Under the pieces are notes generated by a model. That model saw only the letters and a list, made by a program, of their open reading frames with translations, made no database searches and had not been told where the DNA came from. Shown here piece after piece: positions 7,573 through 14,547 of a stretch of DNA of 64,000 bases. Source of the stretch: DATLZU01 sp035573855 (lineage in GTDB: Bacteria; Nitrospirota; Nitrospiria; Nitrospirales; Nitrospiraceae); assembly GCA_035573855.1 (NCBI GenBank), contig DATLZU010000062.1, positions 1 to 64,000 on the forward strand. The letters are read 5' to 3'. Numbering within the stretch: position 1 is the first letter of the stretch; each line of letters starts with the position of its first letter. A program made the position numbers and the translations under genes.

Positions 7573-7851
7573 ATGCGGACGCGCTATCTGGTGTGCTACG
7601 ACATTACGGACGAGGGCCGGTTGACCCGCGTGCACCGGTATCTGAAGGGCATCGGGGTGCCTGTGCAATATTCCGTCTTCCTGTGCTCGTTCACCTGGCT
7701 AGAACTGCAAGAGGTCGTGTCTCGATTGAACCACTTGATCGACGTGCAAGCAGATGACGTGCGCCTCTATCCGCTCCCGTCGGGCGACACGATCACCGCA
7801 CTTGGCTGCGGAGACCGGCTGCCGGACGGCGCGACTGTGGTGCTCCCGTGA
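7573..7851 (+). CDS. cas2: CRISPR adaptation protein Cas2 (second copy)
   Basis: The 92-aa protein opens MRTRYLVCYDITDEGRLTRV, with the Cas2 Asp, followed by YLKGIGVPVQYSVFLCSF and a C-terminal DDVRLYPL strand. Its sequence is clearly divergent from the first Cas2 in this operon, so this is not a recent tandem duplication. It follows the degenerate cas1-like gene by 3 bp and overlaps cas6 by 4 bp (GTGA), so translation of all three is probably coupled. Confidence 0.92.
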   Translation: MRTRYLVCYDITDEGRLTRVHRYLKGIGVPVQYSVFLCSFTWLELQEVVSRLNHLIDVQADDVRLYPLPSGDTITALGCGDRLPDGATVVLP

Positions 7852-8858
7852 GCGGACTGCCTACTGACGCCAATCCTGGCCGGACCTCTCTCCCGCTCTC
7901 GTTCGGGCGGTTCACGATTGCGCTCAAGCCGGACGCGGCGCTGCGGCTCCCGCTGTACGCCGGCTCCATGTTCCGCGGCGCCTTTGGCCTCGCACTCAAG
8001 CGGGTGGTCTGCGCGACTCATACGTATGAGTGCGTTCCCTGCGGGCTCAAGGATCGTTGCATCTATCCGTATGTGTTCGAGACTCCGCCGCCTCCGGACA
8101 CCCGGGTGATGCGCAAGTACCCGGCGGCTCCTCATCCTTTTGTCCTCGAACCGCCGGCCGGCGGGCAGACCGTGGCTCCGGGCGAGGCCTTCGAGCTTGG
8201 CCTCACCTTGTTCGGCCGCGCGCTGCGCTGGCTCCCGCATTTCATTTTCACCTTCGAACGCATGGGCCGGATCGGTTTCGGCTCCCGCCGGGTGACCGCG
8301 ACAGTCACTGAAGCGAACGGGTGGGTGGATGGGCGATGTTGCCGAATCTATTCCGCGAAGGAAGGCATACTCGCCGGAACCGAAGCCTGTATGCAAACCG
8401 CCCGCCTGTCGCTCCACCCGCCGGTCGGCGGGGCCGATGGCCGCGCCAAGGCGCGGATGGAGATCGAATTCCTCACTCCGGTGCGGGTGAAGTATGATGA
8501 GCGCCTCGCCATGTCGCTGGAGTTCCATATTCTGGTCCGCGCGTTGCTTCGGCGCATCGCCCATCTCTCGTATTTCCATTGCGGGGGCGATCCGTCGGAG
8601 GTTGCGTTTCGCGAGTGGATCAACCTGGCACGTTCGGTTCAGACCGTCTCCTCCGCGCTCGTCTGGTACGACTGGACCCGCTACTCGCAGCGCCAGCAGG
8701 AAACGATGCAACTCGGCGGATTGATCGGCCGGGTGACCTTCGAAGGACCGCTCGGTCCATTTGTGCCTCTCTTGCGGGTGGGCGAGGTGACCCATGTCGG
8801 GAAGGCGACGAGTTTCGGCTTGGGACAGTATCGCCTGCTTGGCGCCGGTCTGCGCTGA
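7848..8858 (+). CDS. cas6: CRISPR pre-crRNA endoribonuclease Cas6
   Basis: The 336-aa RAMP protein starts at GTG 7848. The N-terminal part has LPLYAGSMFRGAFGLALKR and a cysteine cluster, CVPCGLKDRC, then IYPYVFETPPPP, seen in the PF10040-type Cas6 proteins of type III and some type I loci. The C-terminal RAMP domain ends with the glycine-rich GKATSFGLGQYRL. Cas6 cuts the repeat and leaves an 8-nt handle, which fits the ATTAAGAC end of the array here. It is the last gene of the operon and faces the convergent HtrA gene. Confidence 0.92.
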   Translation: MSGLPTDANPGRTSLPLSFGRFTIALKPDAALRLPLYAGSMFRGAFGLALKRVVCATHTYECVPCGLKDRCIYPYVFETPPPPDTRVMRKYPAAPHPFVLEPPAGGQTVAPGEAFELGLTLFGRALRWLPHFIFTFERMGRIGFGSRRVTATVTEANGWVDGRCCRIYSAKEGILAGTEACMQTARLSLHPPVGGADGRAKARMEIEFLTPVRVKYDERLAMSLEFHILVRALLRRIAHLSYFHCGGDPSEVAFREWINLARSVQTVSSALVWYDWTRYSQRQQETMQLGGLIGRVTFEGPLGPFVPLLRVGEVTHVGKATSFGLGQYRLLGAGLR

Positions 8859-8875
8859 CCGTTTCCAGCGAGCGC

Positions 8876-8899
8876 CCGGCGGGACGCGCGTCCCGCCGG
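8876..8899. terminator. Perfect palindrome between convergent cas6 and HtrA genes
   Basis: Ten-base arms CCGGCGGGAC and GTCCCGCCGG enclose GCGC. It is the only feature in the 61-bp space between two convergent genes, so it may stop transcription from both sides. There is no T tract on either strand. Confidence 0.45.
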
Positions 8900-8919
8900 C
8901 CCCGCGCGTTCTCCGGTGT

Positions 8920-10407
8920 TTACACCTTCACGCTCAGGAACAGCGCCGCGCCTCGCCGGTTGATCAAGAAGAGGGCGTGCTCGCCTTTCTTGAGGTGGGC
9001 TGACACCTTCTCGAAGTCCTTCACGGATTTGACTGGCTGCCGATTGATCTCGCGGATCACATCGCCCGGCATCAAGCCGGCCCGGTCCGCGCCGCTATCC
9101 GGCTCGACGTTCGTCACCACGACGCCCTGCATCTGGCTCCGCAGGCCTAGCTCGCGCGCGGTCTCCCGATCCAGATCCTGAACGGTCACACCGGCCAATG
9201 CTCCTTCCGCCTGGCCTGTATCGGCCTTGGCGATTTGAACCGTGTCCGGCTGCTCGCCGATCGTGACTGTGAGTTCCTTCTCTTGACCGTCCCGAATGAC
9301 CTTCACCGTCGCTTTCGTCCCGACGGCGGTTCTTGTGACCAGACGCTGCAACGCGACCGCGTCCTCCACCGGCGAGCCCTGATACCCGATGATCACGTCG
9401 CCCTGCTTGAGTCCCGCCTGATCCGCCGGGCTGTCTTCTTTGACTTCGCTGACAAGTGCGCCCTTCGATTCCTTCAGCCCGAACGACTTGCTCAGATCCT
9501 GTGTCAGGTCTTGGATGCTGATGCCCAGGTAGCCGCGGACGACCTTGCCGGTCTTGACCAGGCTCTCATACACGGGTTTGGCCATGGCCGTCGGTACGGC
9601 GAACCCGACGCCCTGGTAGCCGCCGGTCTGCGAGAAGATGGCCGTGTTGATCCCGATCAGTTCCCCTTTCGTGTTAACCAGCGCCCCGCCGGAGTTCCCC
9701 GGGTTAATGGCCGCGTCGGTCTGGATGAAGTCTTCATACTGGGTGATGCCCATGCGGCCGCGGCCCAGCGCGCTCACGATGCCGAGCGTTACGGTGGAGT
9801 TCAAGCCGAAGGGATTGCCGATCGCCAGGACATACTCGCCGACCTGCAACTTGGACGAATCGCCCCAAGGTACGTAGGGGAGGTTCTGCCCCTCGATCTT
9901 CACGACCGCCAGGTCCGTTTTCGGATCTGTCCCGACGATCTTGCCCTTGAACTCCCGCTTGTCCGGCAGCGTGACGGTCACGTCCTTCGCCCCGTCCACC
10001 ACGTGGTTGTTGGTGATGATGTACCCGTCCGGCGACACGATCACGCCGGACCCCATGCCGCCACCACGGCGCTCACGCGGGTCGAACGGAGGCTGGGGCC
10101 CGCGATGGCCGCGCGGGCCGAAGGGGGCCCCGAAAAATTCCTCCATCCGCTCGTGCGGTTCACGAGAGTCGGCCGTTTTTCCCGCAATGGACGGCGTAAT
10201 GTTGACGACCGCCGGCGTGACCGCCCGCGCGACGTCCGTAAAGCCCGCGCCGGGCGGTTGCGCGGCCGGTGTCGTTGCGACCGCCGTCTGCGCCGGCGAA
10301 GTCACCGCATGGGACGTGGATAGGAACAGTCCGCCCCAGATCATTGCCGCACCGAGCACCGCCGCCCCGGCGCCGGCTCCGAGTGTCCGTTGCCACGATC
10401 GATTCAT
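8920..10407 (-). CDS. Do/HtrA-family periplasmic serine protease with two PDZ domains
   Basis: The 495-aa product has an N-terminal membrane anchor or signal (GAGAAVLGAAMIWGGLFL), a Gly/Arg/Pro-rich linker with a short insert (about 75-110), and a trypsin-like domain. The triad is visible: His in ITNNHVVDG, Asp in TDLAVVKI and Ser in NPGNSGGALVN. Two PDZ domains follow (RGYLGISIQDL..., and EGALAGVTVQDL... to the end). The DegP/DegQ/MucD type degrades or refolds misfolded envelope proteins. The two-component pair upstream on the same strand fits envelope-stress control (inference). Confidence 0.94.
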   Translation of the reverse strand: MNRSWQRTLGAGAGAAVLGAAMIWGGLFLSTSHAVTSPAQTAVATTPAAQPPGAGFTDVARAVTPAVVNITPSIAGKTADSREPHERMEEFFGAPFGPRGHRGPQPPFDPRERRGGGMGSGVIVSPDGYIITNNHVVDGAKDVTVTLPDKREFKGKIVGTDPKTDLAVVKIEGQNLPYVPWGDSSKLQVGEYVLAIGNPFGLNSTVTLGIVSALGRGRMGITQYEDFIQTDAAINPGNSGGALVNTKGELIGINTAIFSQTGGYQGVGFAVPTAMAKPVYESLVKTGKVVRGYLGISIQDLTQDLSKSFGLKESKGALVSEVKEDSPADQAGLKQGDVIIGYQGSPVEDAVALQRLVTRTAVGTKATVKVIRDGQEKELTVTIGEQPDTVQIAKADTGQAEGALAGVTVQDLDRETARELGLRSQMQGVVVTNVEPDSGADRAGLMPGDVIREINRQPVKSVKDFEKVSAHLKKGEHALFLINRRGAALFLSVKV

Positions 10408-10523
10408 CGTTCCCTCCTTGTGAAACGTACAAATGAATAATGGTCTTTGACGAGCCGGTCCGACTCACAGGCGCACTTTAACAACACAGGATGAGAGGGG
10501 GATTAAGGAGAGATTAAAAGTCG

Positions 10524-11927
10524 CTAAGCCGCTGAAGGCGCGAGGGGCAGCACGACGGTGAACGTCGAGCCTTCGCCGATCGCGCTCTTGACCTCGATAC
10601 GGCCTTGATGGGCTTCCGTGATCCAGGCACAGATCGCAAGCCCTAATCCGGTGCCCTTCTTCGTATGCGCCCGCGCTTCGTCGGTGCGGTAGAAACGATC
10701 GAAGATCAGCTTCTGCGCTGCGGGGGCGATCCCGATGCCCTGGTCGATGATCGCCAGGCGGGCCTCATCAGCCTCTCTCAGGAGGGTGATCTCCACCTTG
10801 CCGCCCGGCTTGGAGTACTTGACCGCGTTGTCTACCAAGTTCAGCAGTAGCTCGCGCAGACGCAGCTCGTCCCCCAACACGGTGGCAGGCTGAACCGTCC
10901 CGAGCACGACCTCCACGTGGTGTTCCTGCCCCAACAGGCCGGCTTGCCGCTGGATATCTTCGACCAGCGCTTCCAGCCGGACCGGCGCACGTTCCATCTT
11001 GACCTCGCCCAGGTCGGCCCGTGAGAGAAACAACAGTTCCTCGACAATGCGGCTCATCCGGTCGATCTCCTCCAGGTTGCTCTCGAGGACCATCTTGTAG
11101 TCCTCCGTCGCGCGGGGCCGGCGGAGCACCAATTCCGTTTCGCCCTTCATGACCGTCAGTGGCGTTCGCAGTTCATGCGAGGCGTCACTGCTGAACTGGC
11201 GGATTTGACGGAACGACGCGTCAAGCCGGGCGATCATGTCGTTGAACGTGGCGGCGAGGCGCCCGATCTCGTCCGAAGAAGACGGCACGGTGAGCCGCTG
11301 GGTCAGGTCGCCTGCCGCGATCCGCTGGGCGGCCAGCGTGATCGTGTCCACCGGCTTCAAGGCCCGTCCCGCGAGGAACCACCCGCCGGCCAAGGACACT
11401 GCCAGCGCGACCGGGATGGTCACCAGCAGCATGATCAGCAGGCGATGCAGCGACGCCTCGACGGATTCCAGCGAAGTGCCGACTTGGACGATATAGACCA
11501 GGCTCCCTCGATAAAGAATCGGGACCGATACGAGCCGGAGCGGCGGTTCACCGGGATATTTGGCGGACTCGAATGTGGTCTTGCCGGTGAACGCGTCCTC
11601 GAGCGCGGTCCGGCTGAGCGGGACGTCATGCCGTTGAATGTTGGGGGACCGGATGGTGATTTTGCCGGTCGGGCTGAAGATCTGAAAAAACTTGTCGATG
11701 CGGGCCAGCTCAGGGAACTGGGTCAGCAGCTCTTCTTCGTCGAGCAGCGTGAGGAACCCCCGCTGCTCTAGCGAGCGCACGGCGACCGTGGCCGTCTCCT
11801 CGAGCGACTGATCCACCTGGTCTTTGAGACTCCGGGCCATGACGGTATACAGCACGACGGCGAAGATCGCCAAAAACAGCGCCATCGCGGTTCCGTACCA
11901 CAGCGTGAGCCGAACCCGAAGCGGCAT
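10524..11927 (-). CDS. Membrane sensor histidine kinase
   Basis: The 467-aa protein has two transmembrane segments (about 7-30, and 165-190: LLIMLLVTIPVALAVSLAGG) flanking an extracytoplasmic sensor domain. A HAMP domain follows, then HisKA with the phospho-acceptor in SHELRTPLTVMKGE, and HATPase_c with N box LLNLVDNAVKYS, IDQGIGIAP and KGTGLGLAI. Its ATG shares one base with the TGA of the response regulator, so the two are coupled. The sensed signal is unknown; the downstream HtrA gene suggests envelope damage. Confidence 0.94.
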   Translation of the reverse strand: MPLRVRLTLWYGTAMALFLAIFAVVLYTVMARSLKDQVDQSLEETATVAVRSLEQRGFLTLLDEEELLTQFPELARIDKFFQIFSPTGKITIRSPNIQRHDVPLSRTALEDAFTGKTTFESAKYPGEPPLRLVSVPILYRGSLVYIVQVGTSLESVEASLHRLLIMLLVTIPVALAVSLAGGWFLAGRALKPVDTITLAAQRIAAGDLTQRLTVPSSSDEIGRLAATFNDMIARLDASFRQIRQFSSDASHELRTPLTVMKGETELVLRRPRATEDYKMVLESNLEEIDRMSRIVEELLFLSRADLGEVKMERAPVRLEALVEDIQRQAGLLGQEHHVEVVLGTVQPATVLGDELRLRELLLNLVDNAVKYSKPGGKVEITLLREADEARLAIIDQGIGIAPAAQKLIFDRFYRTDEARAHTKKGTGLGLAICAWITEAHQGRIEVKSAIGEGSTFTVVLPLAPSAA

Positions 11928-12598
11928 CAGTCGGCCTTCAGCATGTAGCCGCTGCCGCGGACGGTGTGGATGAGCTTCCGCCCTCGGCCTCGGTCGATTT
12001 TGTTCCGGAGGTAATTCACATAGACGTCGATGACGTTGGTGAACGTGTCGAAGTCCTGATTCCAGACGTGCTCGGAGATCATCGGTCTGGTCAGCACCCG
12101 ACCGGCGTGTCGCATGAAATATTCGAGCAGGGCATACTCCTTGAGCGTGAGGTCGATCCGCTGGCCTGCGCGGGTCACTTCGCGCGTGGCCGGATTGAGC
12201 ACCAGATCGTCGATCTGCAGCACGCCCGGCGTTTCGGCGGCTCCCCGTCGGAGCAACGCACGGACGCGCGCAAGCAGTTCATCGATCGCGAAAGGCTTCG
12301 TCAGGTAATCATCGGCGCCGGCGTCCAACCCCTTCACCTTCTGATCGACCTGCGACTGGGCGGTAAGGATCAGCACCGGCGCCTGGATTTTCTCTTTGCG
12401 GAGCCGCTTGAGCACTTCCAGGCCGGGCAGGCCCGGCAGCATGAGATCGATCACAATGAGGTCGTAGCTGCCGCTCAAGCCCAGGTCGAGGCCTTGAGCG
12501 CCGTCAGCGGAGAGATCCACTGCGTAGCTCTCCTCCTCCAGCGCTCGTTTGATGAAGGAGGCGACCTTCGCTTCGTCTTCGATCACCAGGATGCGCAT
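11927..12598 (-). CDS. OmpR/PhoB-family response regulator
   Basis: The 223-aa protein starts MRILVIEDEAKVASFIK. It has the acidic pocket (ED), the phosphoacceptor Asp in LIVIDLMLPGLPG, a Lys in DDYLTKPFAIDEL, and a C-terminal winged helix with TLKEYALLEYFMRHAG and VDVYVNYLRNKID. ATG 12598 is preferred over the upstream reading from 12616 because the receiver domain begins there. It is the first gene of the RR-kinase-HtrA set. Confidence 0.95.
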   Translation of the reverse strand: MRILVIEDEAKVASFIKRALEEESYAVDLSADGAQGLDLGLSGSYDLIVIDLMLPGLPGLEVLKRLRKEKIQAPVLILTAQSQVDQKVKGLDAGADDYLTKPFAIDELLARVRALLRRGAAETPGVLQIDDLVLNPATREVTRAGQRIDLTLKEYALLEYFMRHAGRVLTRPMISEHVWNQDFDTFTNVIDVYVNYLRNKIDRGRGRKLIHTVRGSGYMLKAD

Positions 12599-12686
12599 CA
12601 CAGACAGCGTCACCAACGCGGCGCGCGAGCCATGCGTGACCAGCGGGTTTGTCAGGTTACCAGAAGCGCGATCTCGTGCCTCGCGC

Positions 12687-14342
12687 CTATTTCGGCGGAA
12701 ACCGCGTGATCGTCACCGGCGCGTACTTGAGCGACGGCCCGTCGGGGGTCCGGTACGCCAGCGTGTGTTTTAACCAGTTGGCATCGTCCCGCTTGGGAAA
12801 ATCAGACCGGTAGTGCGCTCCGCGGCTTTCTTCCCGGGCCAGCGCCCCGGCCACGATGGTCTCTGCGATTTCCACCAGCGACTCCAGCTCCAGCGCCTGG
12901 ATTAAATCGGTGTTGAAAATCCGGCCCTTGTCGTGAACGTACACCTGGGACGTTCGGGCCTTCAACTCACGGACCTTCTCCCAGGCCTCCTGCATGGATT
13001 GCTGTGTCCGGAAAATACCGAGGTTCTGGCTCATGACCCTGCCCAGTTCCTCGCGGACCTGCCAGGGCCGCTCCGAGCCGTGCCGGGCCAGCAGGCGGCG
13101 GATGCGGGTCTCTTCCGCTCGGAGCGTTGCGTCCGATAGCGCGCGGGGTTTGACCTGCCGGACGTATTCCGCCGCTCTGAGCCCAGCGCGACGACCGAAC
13201 ACGATCGTCTCCAGGAGCGAATTCCCGCCCAACCGGTTGGCGCCGTGGACGCTCACGCAGGCGCACTCACCGGCGGCATAGAGCCCGGGAATCTCGGTTT
13301 CGCCCCATTGGTTCGTGCGGACCCCGCCCATCTGATAGTGCGCGCCGGGCCGGACTGGGATCGGTGTTTCGATCGGGTCGATTCCCGCAAACTCGATGGA
13401 GAGTTCCCGAATCTGCGGCAGCCGTTCAAGGATACGCTCACGGCCGAGATGCCGCAAATCCAGCAGCACGCACCCGTCTACGCCACGGCCTTCGAGGATT
13501 TCCTGGCCGATCGCTAGGGAGACAGTGGAGCGGGTTGCCAGCTCCATTTGGTCGGGCGCGTACTTTTTCATAAACCGTTCGCCGAGCGTGTTCAGGAGAT
13601 AGCCTCCTTCGCCGCGTGCGCCTTCGGTGATCAGGATGCCGGTATCCTTGAGCGTCGTGGGGTGGAACTGCACGAACTCCATGTCCTCGAGCGGCGCGCC
13701 TGCCTTGTATGCCAGGGCCATCCCGTCGCCGGTATTGATGACCGCATTCGTGCTGGTGAGGAAGACCCGGCCGCTTCCTCCGGTGGCGAGGATCACCGCC
13801 TTGGCGCCGATCGCGTGCAGTCCGCCGTGGATCAGGTCCCAGGCCACCACGCCCCGGCACACGCCGTCTTCGACGATCAGCGACGTGACGTACCATTCTT
13901 CATAGACGAAAATCTGCCGCTTCAGCAGTTGTTCGTACATCACATGCAGGATGGCGTGTCCCGTGCGATCGGCCGCGTAGCAGGTGCGCGGAAATCCGGC
14001 TCCTCCAAACGGGCGCTGCGCGATTTTGCCCTGTTCGTTGCGGCTGAAGATGACGCCCATCCGTTCCAATTCCAGAATGTCTCCGGGCGCTTCCCGGCAC
14101 ATGGCTTCGATCGCGTCCTGATCGCCGAGATAGAGCCCGCCTTTCGCCGTGTCGAAGGCATGGGCCTCCCAGGAATCGTTCTCGCCGATGGCCGCGTTGA
14201 TGCCGCCTTGAGCGGCGACGGAGTGGCTGCGGACCGGATGGACTTTCGAGAGCACCGCGACATCGAGGTGGGAAGGCGCCGCGATGGCCGCCCTCATGCC
14301 GGCCAAACCGGCGCCGACGATCAGGATGTCGTGAACTTTCAT
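12687..14342 (-). CDS. sdhA: Succinate dehydrogenase/fumarate reductase flavoprotein subunit
   Basis: The 551-aa product opens with the FAD Rossmann motif DILIVGAGLAGMRAA. It keeps the flavin-attachment His in RSHSVAAQGGIN, the substrate motifs QFHPTTL and TEGARGEGG, and HGANRLGGNSLLE. It oxidises succinate or reduces fumarate, normally with an iron-sulfur subunit and membrane anchors. Neither SdhB nor SdhC/D is adjacent: the neighbours are the two-component genes and the divergent gcvP. The start at 14342 (MKVHDILIVG) is chosen because the family begins just ahead of the FAD motif. sdhA versus frdA cannot be separated by sequence alone. Confidence 0.92.
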   Translation of the reverse strand: MKVHDILIVGAGLAGMRAAIAAPSHLDVAVLSKVHPVRSHSVAAQGGINAAIGENDSWEAHAFDTAKGGLYLGDQDAIEAMCREAPGDILELERMGVIFSRNEQGKIAQRPFGGAGFPRTCYAADRTGHAILHVMYEQLLKRQIFVYEEWYVTSLIVEDGVCRGVVAWDLIHGGLHAIGAKAVILATGGSGRVFLTSTNAVINTGDGMALAYKAGAPLEDMEFVQFHPTTLKDTGILITEGARGEGGYLLNTLGERFMKKYAPDQMELATRSTVSLAIGQEILEGRGVDGCVLLDLRHLGRERILERLPQIRELSIEFAGIDPIETPIPVRPGAHYQMGGVRTNQWGETEIPGLYAAGECACVSVHGANRLGGNSLLETIVFGRRAGLRAAEYVRQVKPRALSDATLRAEETRIRRLLARHGSERPWQVREELGRVMSQNLGIFRTQQSMQEAWEKVRELKARTSQVYVHDKGRIFNTDLIQALELESLVEIAETIVAGALAREESRGAHYRSDFPKRDDANWLKHTLAYRTPDGPSLKYAPVTITRFPPK

Positions 14343-14547
14343 GCGTCGCCGACGAGACCTTCCCCTTGTTCTCACTAATACCCGACCCTCATCCCGAAGG
14401 CAAGCGCGACAGCCGCTTGGAAAATGCCGCTCGCCATGATACTCTTCGGCCATCCTCGGTGGAGGATCGCTGCTTGATCATCGATCATCGGCTCGCAAAC
14501 GACAACGTTCCTGCCAGCCAACAACACCCTGAGGCGACACACAGCGC

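Noticed and set aside
9235..10323. 362-residue plus-strand reading
   Set aside because: It is antisense to the HtrA protease and shows no motif, a GC-rich shadow.
13548..14378. 276-residue plus-strand reading
   Set aside because: Antisense shadow of the flavoprotein gene, with no recognisable domain.
14343..14547. Glycine riboswitch before gcvP
   Set aside because: The upstream region shows no tandem aptamer pattern or terminator hairpin that would support one.
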